The notes: generated by a model not told the origin, from the letters alone. A DNA stretch of 64,000 nt from Alopecurus myosuroides (GCA_028641055.1 CM054063.1:179000756-179064755), one strand, 5' to 3'; shown: positions 47,636 through 60,806, counted from the stretch's first letter. Program-made: numbers and translations.

Positions 47636-48146
47636 GAGACTACGGTAGAGACGTGGGGTAACGGGATCGCGTGGTAGACAGTAAACACAGGATTTACCCA
47701 GGTTCGGTACGTCGCGACAGTACGACGTGCCTACTCCTGCACTTCTCACTAATCAGGACTAAAGCCTGGAAACAGGATTACAATGTGAGGTTTAGATCTA
47801 GCTACTCGCAGAGGATCAACTTCTTGGCGAGTTGGCCTATAGCTTCCCTGTTATTCGTTTGTTGTCTTGTTTATCTCCCGTCCGGCTTTATATAATAGCC
47901 GGATTAGGGCTTACAGAATAGGAAACCTAGAAGACTACGGTAACTATAACTTGGAAAGTAAGGAATCCGTCTTCTCCTCCAAGCCAGATCACACGGGCCG
48001 TGATCCGGGTTCTTCTAGAATCCGGCTTCTGTGCGTCAAGTTACTGGGCCGCCCAATGGACCATAGCCCACTACCACTTGGGCCACCCTGGTAACCAGGC
48101 ACTTTGACTACCATCCTATATACCCCTATACGGTATATATCCGACA
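47595..48146 (-). repeat. D 5' LTR (552 bp)
   Basis: It has the same length as 36001-36552 with six transitions by eye. The TATATAAA box (minus) is at 47887-47894. The LTR encodes the first 13 codons of gag. Confidence 0.95.
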
Positions 48147-48151
48147 GAGAA

Positions 48152-49572
48152 AGAGAATCTTCGGAAGGTTGATGCCACTAACGGTGGTGCTGGCGCTTCA
48201 CCGGTGTCAACAACAACGTGGAACCTGCACACAACGCAACCAAAATACTTTGCCCCAGTACAGTGAGGTTGTCAATCTCACCGGTCTTGTTGAAAACAAA
48301 GATTAGACGTATAGTGTGAAAAAACAGTGTATGCTTGCAGAAAGTAAAGAAACCAGGAAACTGTTGTGGTTTGTTTAATGGTGTGGAAAATGGACCGGGT
48401 TTCGTAGTTTCAGTAGTGGTGTCTCTCCATAAAAGATAGCATGCCGGGTTAACAAATTACAGCTGGGAATTGACAAATAAAGGTTGCACCGTAGTGCACA
48501 ATATGACATGAAGATTACTATGCTATTTAGTGCGGGCATTACAACAAGATACATAGACCGACATCCATCTGCATCTATGACTAATAATCCACCCTCAGGT
48601 TATCATCCGAACCCCCTCAGGTATTAAGTTGCAAACAACAGATAATTGCATTAAACAAAGTGTGTAATATAATCAATGGCAACAACACATCCTCCCCCTT
48701 CATGTTTTTGTCACTCGATCAAGGCAACAAGGAGGCATAAACCCACTATCGAGCATAAATACTCCCTCTTGGAGTCACTAACAATTACTTGGCTAGAATA
48801 ACCACTAGAAACGGAGAGCATGCAAGATCACAAATAACACATGCAAATAAAGACCATAATCAACTTGGCATAAGGTCAATATTCATCGGATCCCAGCAAA
48901 CACAGCACAGAGAATTACATAAGATCAATCTAGATCATGATAGGCAGCTCACGAGATCTAAACATGGAGGCATATGAGGAGAAGACAACCATCTATCTAC
49001 AACTACGAACCTGTAGTCCAAGGATGAACTACTCACGCATCACTCCGGAGGCATGCATGGTGATGAAGAAGCCTCCGGTTATGATCTCCTTTCTGACAGG
49101 GTGCCGGAAACAGTTTCAGAACCCCCCTGTTCTGGGGTTGACGGTGATGGTGGCAGCGAAACTTTTTCGGGGATTTTGATCAGGTGTTTAGGGTTTTCCA
49201 TCCGGGGGGCTCAAATAGGCGAAAGGGAAAAGGCGGTGGAGGCCGGTGGTCCCACACCCATACCTGGCGCGGCCAGGGGGGCCGCGCCACCCTATGGTGT
49301 GGCCCCCCTGCTGCCCCTCTTCGGTCTTCTGGATGCTTCTGGGAAAATTAGGACTTCCGGGCTTCGAAATTTCCAATTCCGAGAATATTTCCAGAACAAC
49401 TTTTCTGAAACTAAAAAACAGCAGAAAACAGGGAACTGGATCTATGGCATCTTGTTAATAGGTTAGTTCGGAAAATCGATAAAAATGACATAAAGAAGGG
49501 AGAAAACATGTAGCAATTGGCATAATATGATCATGGAGCATCAGAAATTAGGGATACGTTTATGATGTATCA
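48152..49572 (-). repeat. A1 5' LTR, outer part
   Basis: It continues 35887-36000 after D. It holds a TATA-like box (near 49209-49218, minus) and a GC-rich 9 bp hairpin (49266-49274 with 49280-49288). It ends at the minus-strand start TGATACATCATAAACG. The following bases atccc would be the target duplication; the partner is out of the window. Confidence 0.9.
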
Positions 49573-50459
49573 ATCCCTTTGGGATCTGAGACACTGACCG
49601 CACCGTTAGTACCAGTGGTAACACCGGTACTACCGCTGGTGCGGGAAAGTGGGCCACGCTTTGTTTTGGGGAGGAGTATCTATTGCACATATTTATGTGG
49701 ATCTTTTCCTATGTATTGTAGTTTGTCTAACTACTTTGGACCCAATCAGTTTGGGGACCATTTTGTACTTAAATGTGTTTTAGGTACATTTGAGATGCAT
49801 TGGATGCTTGTCTCATTCTCAAGGAAGGTATCTTCATGACATTGGGGTCTCATTCCCAATCAGTTTGGGGACCATTTTGTACTTAAATTTGTTTTAGGTA
49901 TATTTAATTCATCGGAGTCAAGCTAGAATGATGAATTAAATATTATCTACTACAACATCACCATTTCCATCTCGGTAACAATTATCTACCTCATGCATAC
50001 CTTATCTTGTTTTCAACCTTGTGTAGGTTGCATCTTGGCATGAAAATATTTTATTTGCACATTTTTTATTTCGTTGTGATACTTGTTGCTTCTATCAAAA
50101 CATTGCAACTCTATATTTTTTCCTTATTAATATATGTGATGTTTTTGATTTGTTTGTGTTGGATTTTAATTTATATCCCTCTAAGGATAAAATTGAGCTA
50201 TGTGATATGCTTTCATTAAAAAAAAATATTATTGGTGTATTTATGACTTTCTCCTTGATATCATGTTCTCTTCTTTAGTAACTATTTTATGTGTACATGT
50301 TTCTTTGTTGATGTATATAATCATGATTGTTGTCTACTTATAAACTTATACACATAAGAGGAGTTACATTTTGATTTGGTATCCTCTCTTGGTGCTCAAC
50401 CAAGGTTTTAGTGCCTTGGTTTTCTTCTTATCTATGATCGCTTGCACTGGTTTTGTGTT
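49573..50459 (+). mobile_element. SIRE/Maximus-like copia 3' internal remnant, part 1
   Basis: Non-coding, AT-rich sequence runs on into 51978-52372 once the solo LTR is removed. It contains a degenerate direct repeat beginning caatcagtttgggg (49747 and 49859). Related sequence occurs in inverse orientation at 54545-56598. Family assignment rests on the polypurine tract and LTR at 52360-54541. Confidence 0.5.
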
Positions 50460-51972
50460 TTAAAGGATATTGGGGGAGTGATTATTTCATAATTGTGCAC
50501 TTTGTATTTAAATGCAAGAATTCTAAATTGTACAACGTGGAACCTACACAACCCAAACAATTCACTTTGCCCCAACGAAGCAGTGAGGTTGTCAATCTCA
50601 CCGGTTTTGCTGATAACAAAGTGATTAAATGTATGGTGTTGAAAACAACATGAGAACAATATGAAAACAGTAGTAGCAGTGTGAAAACAGTGGAAGCAGT
50701 GTGAAAACAATGGAAGTAGTGTTTGTATTATCATAATGAGAAAATGGACCGGGGTCCACAGTTCACTAGAGGTGTCTCTCCATAAAAGATAGCTAACATG
50801 CGTGGTGAACAAATTACAGCTGGGCAATTGACAGATAAAGAACATGCATGACATAAACATTACTATGAGATTCATGCGGGCATTACATCAAAATACATAG
50901 ATCGTCATACAACTGCATCTATGACTAATAATCCACCCTTCTAATATCATCCGAACAAACGTTGGGTATTAAGTTGCAAGCAACGGATAATCGCAGTAAG
51001 CAAAGTGTGTAATGTGAACAATGTAAACGAACTAAACATTGTTGTTTTCTCCCTACTGGCAACATCACATCCTCCACCGTCATGTTTCTGTCACTCGAGC
51101 ACAGATGCAAAAGGAGGCATGAACCCACTATCGAGCATAAATACTCCCTCTTGGAGTCACTAGCATCTACTTGGCCAGAACATCTACTAACAACGGAGAG
51201 CATGCAAGATCATAAATAACATACACATGAATATAACACGATAGATTGATAATCAACATACATAACATTCAATAATCATCGGATTCCAGCAAACACAACA
51301 TGTAGCATTACAAATAGATGATCTCGATCATATGAGGCAGCTCACAAGATCTAAACATGAGGCATAAGGTGGAGAGTAAAACAACCTAGCTACTATAATG
51401 GACCCGTAGTCCTGGGATTAATTACTCACGCATCACTCCGGAGGCAGGCATGGTGGTGTAGACCCCTCCGGTTATGAATTCCCCTCCAGACAGGGTGCCG
51501 AGGAGAGCTCCAAAACCCTCCTGATCTCGGGTTGATGATGACGATGGCCTCAGGTGTTTCTCGGGAAGAAGTGGTATATTTTTAGGTTGGCGTATCAGGG
51601 GGGATAAATAGGCGAAAGGGTGATGGCAGTGGATGCCCGAGGGGCCCACACCACCCCTAGGCACGGCCAGGGGGCGCGCCGCCCTAAGCTGTTCCCCCCA
51701 TGTGGCTCCCCTCCGAGCCTCTTCGGGACTCCGTGGAACCTTCGGGAATTCTAAAACTTCCAGGCTTTGAATTTTCGAATTCCAAGAATATTTCCAGAAA
51801 AACTTTTCTAAAACTAAAAACATCAGAAAACAGGGAAGCTCTGTGGCATCTTGTCAATAGGTTAGCCCCGGGAAATCGATAAAAATGACATAAAGGGTAA
51901 GGAAAACATGTAGCCTAAGGCATGAAAACAACATGAAACATCAGAAATTATAGATATGTTTATGACATATCA
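50460..51972 (-). mobile_element. Diverged solo LTR related to the A family
   Basis: From about 50532 to 51972 it is alignable to the A LTRs (aacgtggaacct near its left side, gacatatca at its right end). It has a TATA-like CTATTTATCCC (51602-51612, minus) but no internal region. The first 70 bases do not resemble A. A possible duplication gtgtt (50455-50459 and 51973-51977) fits a total length of about 1.5 kb, but the left end lacks the expected TG, so the left border is uncertain. Confidence 0.65.
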
Positions 51973-52372
51973 GTGTTCAATCGATTTTTCGGATCGTTTT
52001 GATTGCTTGTCTTTCATTGGAAGAAGTTTAGAGAAATATAATATTATTTGCAATATTTTTGGTCCTCAATATAGCTTGATCTCCCCTCATCTATTCTTCA
52101 TTGAATATGCATTACATTTATCTCATATTATGAGAAATGCCTAAATTATGGGGGATCTCTTACTACATTGGCCGTCTACACTTTTCCGCCCATTTCGGCA
52201 ATGGATGCCAATGTGGAGGGAGATTTAGAGGGTTTAAGGGAATTTGGTTTTATGCTTTGGTTTCGTTCTTAAGCGTTTACCTTTCATGCTCTTACATCCA
52301 TGCATGTTTGCTTAATTCATTATAAAAACCCTCGTCAAAGGGGTTGTCATCAATTACCAAAATGGCGGAGAT
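51973..52372 (+). mobile_element. SIRE/Maximus-like copia 3' internal remnant, part 2, with polypurine tract
   Basis: It ends in ccaaaatggcggagat followed by tgaaagtgcatgg, the usual tract-to-LTR junction of Maximus-type grass copia elements (normally with more Gs). No intact coding sequence is seen. Confidence 0.6.
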
Positions 52373-54541
52373 TGAAAGTGCATGGTTCCCCATGTATGGT
52401 TTTGGTAATTAATGACAATCCTTATGGACTAATGTTTGCATTGAGACATTCTTATACGTTTTTCCATTGGCACCACTTGAACTCCATGTGTTGGATTCAA
52501 GGTTGGATGCTATCAAGATAATCACTTATAATTAATATATCTATATGATGAAGAAGAAGAATTGTCATGCTATTATTGACCATATTACAAGCATGTCTTG
52601 AAGAAGGAGATTGTGTGAACATTCATGTTTACCTTCAAGACATCATCATCATGAATAAAGACCAGATACTTGGTTTATCAAGTAGGTGTGCAAACATTGC
52701 CACCCATATGGAGATTATGGTCAATTGAAGATGGTCATGTGAGAAGCTCTCTCATATTATCTTATCGGGGAGCAATTTACAAGTCTTCACGAAGCGAAGC
52801 GCAATCAAGAAAGGTGGTCCAACTTGAGGTGATTAAGATTGTCATCATTTAGCTCAATTGGATTGTGCAAGGAAAAGGTATGACTTAGATAGGGTTTCTA
52901 TTTTACCGGTCTCATTATTCTAGTTGGGAGACCGTATTATAGGATAGATAACCGTACTATCAAGAGGGGCTCTTGAATGCATATCTTGATCGTATCTATC
53001 GTAGAGAGCTCATACCTTTGCATACTTGGCATCATCCTTGTTGATTATTATTTGGGTTTTCTCCATGTGTGGTTTTAGAGATTTTCATGTTCTTCATGTC
53101 AAGCTCAAGTTCATCAAAAATGGATTTCGTATGAAAAACTTATCGCATTTTTGTTGTTAGAGGTTTCTACCGGTTATCCTTTATAGATAGGTCAAACATT
53201 TCACCATTTGGTTTTATCTTAAAATTTTCTAATATAATGTTTCTCTGCATATTCTTGTATTGCTCGTTGTTGCAATTTCAACGAGCCCAAGAACATCGAA
53301 AACGGAGTCCGAATGCAAAAGTTACGACCGTTTTCGTACCGGGTGTTCTGCAGTTTTTCCCAGCACTGGTAGTACCCGTGCCGGCACCGCCATAAACCCC
53401 TTCGGGATGCCCGTGATGGTACTACCGGTGAAAACACCGGTAGTACCACTGCCTGGAACATTTTTCCGTCCCGTTTGGTGTTCTAACTCATCCGGTGGGT
53501 GGTAGTACCGGTAGTTTCACCGGTAGTACCGCCCCTACGCGATTTTGCCCCCAACAATTGGATATTTGCATGATCTATTTAAGGGGCCTTCTTCCCCAAT
53601 GGTTCCCCAACTCTTTGGGCAAGTTTGACCTTCATTGTTGACCTCCAAAATCTTACTATCTCTCAGTCCCTCCAATGATTCTTTCTTCCACTTGAGGGAA
53701 AAGAGAGAGGAGATCTAGATCTACAACTCCACCAATCAATCCCTCCTCTTTGTGAGGGGAACCTATTGGATCTAGATCTAGGGATTCATTTGTTGTTTTC
53801 CTTGTTCTTCCTCCTTCCTCCCTCCATAGCATTAGTTGCTTTGGTAGGATTTTGGAGAGAATTTCTTGACCACTTTGTGTGTTGTTGCCATTGCATTAGG
53901 TGCATCAGTTTGAGTTCCCCACAGGATTCGTGAAAGAGAAGTTCGTGAGCTTCTTACTCTTGGGTGCTTGGTCACTGGAGAGATTGTTCCTCTTGGGTGT
54001 ATTGAGCACCCTAGAAGGTTAGTGATTGGGGGTTCCACGTTGTTGCAAGAAGCTTCATTGAGAGCCTCTAGTTGAGTTGTGGAGATAGCCTCAACCCCGT
54101 GTAAGGGATGGTCAACGCCTTCAAGTCGACCTCATAGTGGAAACGAGCATCTCCCTCACCGGAGAAGCTCAAGGAGAATAAGTTGTGCACATCCATGCTA
54201 TTGAGGAGCGCCTAGGTGGCTCCCCACCTCTCCAACAAATACGTACTTCCCTTTGGAAGGAACTTTGGTAATCACATCGGTGTCTCCTTGTTCTTTGTTT
54301 ATTTCTACACTCTAGCTTGTTACTTATGCATTTAACTTTGTGATAGCCATCGTGCTTGATGTCATCTACCTTGCTATCACATAGTTGTATATCTTGCTTA
54401 GCATAAGTTGTTTGTGCAAATAGGTAAACCTAGCTAGTATAGGTTTTGTGCTTGATAAATTAAATGCTAGTTTTATTCCGCATTTACTCAATCCTAAACC
54501 GTAATAATTTGAAAGCGCCTATTCACCCCCTCTAGGCGGCA
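52373..54541 (+). repeat. SIRE/Maximus-like copia 3' LTR (about 2.2 kb)
   Basis: It begins tgaaagtgcatggttcccca and ends near the cctattcaccccctctagg block common at the ends of such LTRs. A block of short inverted GGTAGTACC repeats lies at 53330-53540. A TATA-like ctatttaag is at 53575-53583, followed by a leader-like pyrimidine-rich region. The right border is approximate. Confidence 0.6.
53330..53545. repeat. Cluster of GGTAGTACC / GGTACTACC short inverted repeats
   Basis: Repeated accggtagtacc units in both orientations lie just upstream of the copia LTR TATA box. Isolated related units occur at 49605-49645. Confidence 0.7.
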
Positions 54542-54544
54542 ACC

Positions 54545-56598
54545 TTGTACTTTGAATATGAACAACCAACAAACTCATCAAATCATCACAAATATCACAA
54601 GGGAAAAGTGATAGTTGGAATGCTTCGAGAAAGGTAACACGTATCACAAAAAGGCAAATGGTTTTTGAGAATTCATCAATATTGCATAAGAGAGACTTCG
54701 AGTAGCAGTTTCTAGATTAATATACTTGGGATTGGTGAACCATAAAAATGATTATAAATATCCCCTTGATATGTAATCATCCCAACTTACTCATATTTGC
54801 AATAAAGATGTTTTTGATAACATACTTGCAAGAACCAAATGAAATGCAACAAATGGAATTCATGCCAAGATAAAACCTACACAAGGTTGAAAGCTAGAAA
54901 TGTATGCATGAGATAAATACTTGTTATCGAGAACACATTGGTGATGAAGATGATGCGAGTTTGACAATCATCGTAGCTTGACTCCTATAATACCATGGTG
55001 AGAACACCTTCCTTATGAATGGAGCAAGCAACCAATGTATCTCCATTGTACCTAAAAACAAAATTCGAGTACAAAATGGTACACAAACTCATTGGGTACA
55101 AATTAGTTAGAGCAACTACAATACATAGGACAAACTCTACAAAAATATGTGCATATTAATATGTAATTGAATTCCAAGCACATCTTAGCCATTTTGTATT
55201 TGATGGAGTTTATCCTATATATTGGATCAACGAAAGTAAACATGCCATAAGATATAGATAAAGTGAATATACATGCACAAGACTTTCAAGAGACAATAAG
55301 AGATACAAATTGAACAAAACACCAATTAAAACAAGAAGGCACTCCCAAGAGTGACAAGTAAAAGAGGTGTCCAAAATATATCAAAATCCAAATCAACACA
55401 TGATTGAGGAAACCAAATAGAGAAGTTACCAAAACATGTACGATCAAAGAATAAACAAACCCTCTACACTTTTCATGATGGCACACAAAGTACCAAGACA
55501 AAAAATGTTCGTCTTCCAAAGAGACAAGTCATTGGGATAAAATACCAATTTAAAGACAACAAGTGTTCAAACGCATATAGGATAGATCTTCCAAGAATAG
55601 TGCGTTAATTATGGTATTGAATTTGAATACAAAATGCACACAATGGAATCATTGCTCTCCATATAAATTGTTCAACCACTAGTCAAGCTTAAGAAGAGCA
55701 ATAAGATGCAATACCAATTTAAATAAAGGTGTTCTAGTCAATGTAGGTTAGCTTCCCCAAGAATAGTGCATCACAAAGAAGTATGGATTTGAATGTAAGT
55801 GCACAAGAATGGGATCATTGATTTTCCTAACACGAGAAAGTCATAAAACCAAATTTTGAGTAGAGAAAGGAAGACACAAAGGAGTTTAAACCAAAAAAAA
55901 ATCCTAGGAAAGAAACAAGACAAATTTCGAGCAAAGGCCAAAGTAAATATGATCAATAAATTTACCACACATGATTATCACTTGTCATAGACAAGGAATG
56001 TATGGAGATATTTCTCGGTGGTAGATGATTTATTCACAATCATATTCACAAAATATAAGCATGTGGAAAAGGATAGGAGTTGAAAAACATGCTTAAATAG
56101 AGATTCTTGACGGCTTCAAATAAGAACCGAATATGCAAAGCACCAAGAAACTCTCTCACAAACAATATACCAAAGAAGAGAGATAAAACAGATTTAAGCA
56201 AAATATGGAACTTGTTTGAGCAACATGCCACATAGGAACAAGATAATTGACAATATCAACTCTAGGTGGCAATACCTCACATATTCACATTTTCTAAGCT
56301 TGTAATAAGCACATAGCTTATTACTCCCCCATGATGTGATAATCCATTTTTCAAAAAGAGGCAAAGAGGATAAATCCAACTACAAAAAGTTAATGGACAT
56401 TAGAATTTCAATTTCTCATGAGAATGACATACCATATAGAGACAAGATACTATTCATATATCAACACTAAGTGGTATTCCTCATGTATACACACTTTTGG
56501 ATAGTAAAGTGCCAAGAGCACATTACTCTCCCAAAATGGAATACTCCATTAATTTCCCAAAAAGCCAACTAAAATATGCAAGAATTGCAATGAAGGTT
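54545..56598 (-). mobile_element. Inverted copia-like internal remnant
   Basis: Read on the minus strand it resembles 49640-50430 (for example the segments near 55030-55140 and 54870-54910). It holds two degenerate copies of a roughly 200 bp unit (starting near 56225 and 56433). I see no conserved protein. It is interrupted at 56598 by A2, with the left copy of the target aggtt at 56594-56598. Confidence 0.5.
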
Positions 56599-58176
56599 TG
56601 GTGTGTGTTGTTGGGAACCCCAAGAGGAGGGTGTGATGAGCACAGCGGTAGGAGTTTTCCCCTTAGTTAAGAACCAGGGTTATGAATCCAGTAGGAGAAA
56701 GAGAATCTTCGGAAGGTTGATGCCACTGACGATGGTGCTGGCACTTCACCGGTGTCAGCAACAACGTGGAACCTGCACACAACACAACCAAAATACTTTT
56801 CCCCAACGGTACAGTGAGGTTGTCAATTTCACGGTCTTGTTGAAAACAATGATTAGACGTATAGTGTGGAAAACAGTGTATGCTTGCAGTAAGTAAAGAA
56901 AGCAGGAAAATTGTTGTGGTTTGTTTAACAGTGTGGAAAAATGAATCGGGGTTCATAGTTTCACTAGTGGTGTCTCTCCATAAAAGATAGCATGTTGGGT
57001 GAACGAATTACAGCTGGGCAATTGACAAATAAAGGTTGCACCGTAGTGCACAATATGACATGAAGATTACTATGCTATTTAGTGCGGGCATTACAACAAG
57101 ATACATAGACCGACGTCCATCTGCATCTATGACTAATAATCCACCCTCAGGTTGTCATCCGAACCCCCTTAGGTATTAAGTTGCAAGCAACAGATAATTG
57201 CATTAAACAAAGTGTGTGATGTAAGCAATGATTATGCACGCGGGCACTCTCACCGTTGTTTTCTCCCTAATGGCAACAGCACATCCTCCTGCTTCACGTT
57301 TCTGTCACTCGAGCAAGGCAACAAGGAGGCATGAACCCACTATCGAGCATAAATACTCCCTCTTGGAGTCACTAGCAACTACTTGGCCAGAATAACCACT
57401 AGAAACGGAGAGAATGCAAGATCACAAATAACATATGCAAATAAAGACTATAATCAACTTGGCATAATGTCAATATTCATTGGATCCCAGCAAACACAAC
57501 ATAGAGAATTACATAAGATCAATCTCGATCATGATAGGCAGCTCACGAGATCTAAACATGGAGGCATATGAGGAGAAGACAACCATCTAGCTACAGCTAC
57601 GAACCTGTAGTCCAAGGATGAACTACTCAAGCATCACTCCGAAGGCACGCATGGTGATGTAGAAGCCTCCGGTGATGATCTCCTCTCCGGAAGGGTGCCG
57701 GAAACAGCTTCAGAACCCTCGTGGTCTAGGGTTGGCTGTGACGGCGGCTGCGGAACTTTTTCGAGGATCTTGATCAGGTGCCTAGGGTTTTTCATCCGGG
57801 GGGCTTAAATAGGCGAAAGGGCAAAGGCGGTGGAGGCCGAGGGCTCCACACCCATAGCTGGCGCGGCCAGAGGGGCCACGCCACCCTATGGTGTAGCCCC
57901 CCTCCTGCCCCTCTTCGACTCCTCTTTGGTCTTCTGGATGCTTCCGGGGAAAATAAGACTTCCGGGCTTCGAATTTTTCAATTCTGAGAATATTTCCAGA
58001 ACAACTTTTCTGACACTAAAAACAGCAGAAAACAGGGAACTGGCTCTGTGGCTTCTTGTTAATAGGTTAGTCCGGAAAATCGATAAAAATGACATAATTA
58101 AGGGAGAAAACATGTAGGAATTAGCGTACTATCATCATCGAGAATCAGAAATTAGGGATACGTTTATGACGTATCA
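56599..58176 (-). repeat. A2 3' LTR (1578 bp)
   Basis: Complete, with a TATA-like CTATTTAAG on the minus strand at 57804-57812. An imperfect GC-rich hairpin (about 57858-57882) lies upstream of it in the transcription sense. Confidence 0.92.
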
Positions 58177-60806
58177 AGCATCCCCAAGCTTAGTTCCTAC
58201 TCGTCCTCGAGTAGGTAAACGATAAAACAATAATTTCTGAGGTGACATGCTACTAACACAAACTTGATCAATCTAATGTAAAAGCATATGTACGTTGAGA
58301 TCATAAAACTTTAAACACAGGCATGATAAATAAAACTTTAATAATAAACCATAGCAATTACTTTGCATCACGAAGAGTAACTCAAATAAAGGATCATGAA
58401 TAATAATGCAAAGAAAGGTAGACGTTTGTTTCAGGTATAGAGAAAGCATGGAAAAGTGATATTTCGATTGTCCTTAAGAGTGGGGCAAAACATAAATGCC
58501 AGGACACCTTCAAAGTTCAAGAGGAAGACTAGAACAAAGAATTTAAGAACAATAATATCACATCATGAAGTAATTATTGATGCTTATGGGACAAATGCAC
58601 ATAGATCTCAGAATGGCAAAAATGCTCTCTCAACTGTGCATAAAGTTTGACATTTGCTAGAGGGAAGCAGGGATCACTCATGTGCTAGAGCTTTTATTTT
58701 ATGAAATAGAGGTATTAAAAGTTTGATATTTGTGGAGGAATGTCTATATTTTAAGAGATGTATGCTAATGTCAACGAATGGTAAACAGAAAATACAGTAC
58801 ATCACAAGCCAACTGGATTCACAAGAGCGGCTCCCATGGTGAAGGACGGAACTGGTGTAGAAGGTCATCCCTTTTTCTCTCTTGTTTACACAATTATGCT
58901 TTGACTGATAAATCGGGGGCAAAAATAGTGAAGAGAATTTGTTTGCATTTATTTGGGGCTGGGCACCCCGCTGCCAGCTCTTCTATCATTTGGATAAGCG
59001 GATGAATCCCTTAGAGGGTTTGAAATCCAATCAACAAGTGAGATAAAGGTTCTCTATTTACGTCCTCATGAGCAAAAACAGGAACATAAAGCAGGAGTTA
59101 TTTTGAAGGTTTTTAAGGTAACACATGAGAAATTTACTTTGGAATGGCAGTTAAATACCACATGTAGGTAGGTATGGTGGACACAATGGTAAAAACTTTG
59201 GTTTAAGGGAGTTTGGATGAACGAGTAGAGCTCATACTCGGTACAAGTGGAGGCTAGCAACAGACTGGGAGCGACAAATCAAGAGAGCATAAGAGCCATA
59301 ATCATCCATAGCGACATAAGCATCATTAATTAAAACATAAGCGGCATCACAAGTTCAAAAACTAAATGGTCATAGAGGCTATTCGTGACTGGTTTGTAGT
59401 CATAAACATGGTGCGAGCATGCTCCAAGTCAACCAAATAAAACATTCGAAAGAGAATACCATATATTGATGCTTTACTATGACAAGAACAACTCATGAAT
59501 CTTTCAATACATATTAAACACTCTAAGATATTTGAGGCTAATCATGATACTCAATAACCACAAGGCTTTAAAACTAAAATAATATTTAGCATGGCATGAA
59601 AAATTTCTAGCCACAGTCTATACGAGCTTCTACTAGTACCGTTATAAATTCTACTTCAAGCAGCAGTTTTTTGTTTCTCCCAACAAGCACCATACAAAAC
59701 ATGTTTTAAAAAAAATACTATTTAAGATACAGAAAAAAACATGAGAGTAATCAAAAAATACTACTAAAACTAACAGCTCTAATAAGAGATGCATGCAAAA
59801 CAGGAGCTGAATAAATGCAGTAGCTAGACAGAGATTAAGAATACAACGTATTCTCAAGAAAAAGCGGAGCGTGTCACTATCCAATAAAAGAATTCTGGGT
59901 TCCAACCAAGCTTATTATGCAATTAAAAAACTTAAAGCAAAATCAAAAGAAAACTGAAAAAAAGACGCTCCAAGCAAAGCACATAAGATGTGACCGAATA
60001 AAAATATAGTTTCACTAGAAGTGACCTGATAATTTGTTGATGAAGAAGGGGATGCCTTGGGAATCCCCAAGATTAAACGCTTCAGTCTTCTTGAAATTTT
60101 ATTGTATGTACCACCGGGGCATCCCCAAGCTTAGGCTTTTCACTCTTCTTGATCACATCATATCATCCTTTTCTCTTGACACTTGAAAACTTCCTTCACA
60201 TCAAAAATTCTCACAATCTTCATTAGCAACGTTAGTGCAATCGAAATAATAAATTAACATGGTTAAGTTTCAACACAAGTCTAACACTCAAAAACACATT
60301 AGATACTGTCACAAATTATTTCAGAACTCTTTTTCTCAAAAGAACACCAAAAGAAAGAGATTAAGATGCAAATGCGATAAATGGCAGAAATCTGTCAAAA
60401 CAGAACAGCAGGTAAAGATCGATTTCGTCAAAAATCTTTCGTTGCTCAAATAAAAAAGTGTTATTTTAAGAAAAGTTGCGTATATAACTCAGGATTAAGC
60501 ACAAAGAATCCGAGGTAATTTTGAATTTTCTGTGATTTTTAACGGAATTTACAGTGGACAGAAGAAATCTGTTTCCTGCGCAGAAATCCGAAATATAGAC
60601 TCAACTTTCCACTAGAGGCTTTACTTGGCTCAACAAAAACTCAAAAGAAAAGATACAGAGGGGTTTCTAAGGAAATAGAAAATACCCAGGTGCAAAGCAC
60701 AGCAAAGAAAACAAAGGAAAACTAAATTAAAACAGAGAAATAAAACGGGTTGTCTCCCGGTCGGGCTTTTCTTTAATGCCTTTCAGCTAGGCATAGAAAA
60801 ATCAAC
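58177..60806 (-). other. A2 polypurine tract and non-coding 3' internal region
   Basis: The polypurine tract is at 58177-58191 (minus AGCTTGGGGATGCT). The rest is collinear with the three A1 pieces and has no recognisable protein. Two further tract-like motifs lie at about 60060-60074 and 60118-60132. Confidence 0.75.

Larger units (their letters stand above)
36001..48146 (-). mobile_element. D: Tat-lineage Ty3/gypsy element with antisense gene
   Basis: This 12,146 bp element has 552 bp LTRs at 36001-36552 and 47595-48146 that differ at six sites by eye (all transitions), and the target duplication gagaa on both sides. LTR ends are TGTCG and CGACA. Gag-pol is on the minus strand and decayed: four in-frame stops and one frameshift. 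Between pol and the 3' LTR lies an antisense multi-exon gene, a known hallmark of some Tat elements. The RNase H is of the second type found in Tat elements. Confidence 0.95.
1..49572 (-). mobile_element. A1: old non-autonomous Athila-like LTR retrotransposon, split by three insertions
   Basis: This Ty3/gypsy element reads right to left. Its pieces are 1-1887, 6425-7162, 33384-36000 and 48152-49572. Removing the three inserts, each with a 5 bp duplication, restores collinearity with A2 at 56599-64000. The 3' LTR tail ends at 149, the internal part is about 5.0 kb, the primer site is at 35858-35875 and the 5' LTR ends at 49572. Only gag and an Athila-type protease are recognisable; no reverse transcriptase, RNase H or integrase remains, so it is non-autonomous by family design or old deletion. 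The 149 bp LTR tail differs from its 5' LTR partner at about six positions by eye, which makes it the oldest element here. The left end lies outside the window. Confidence 0.9.
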
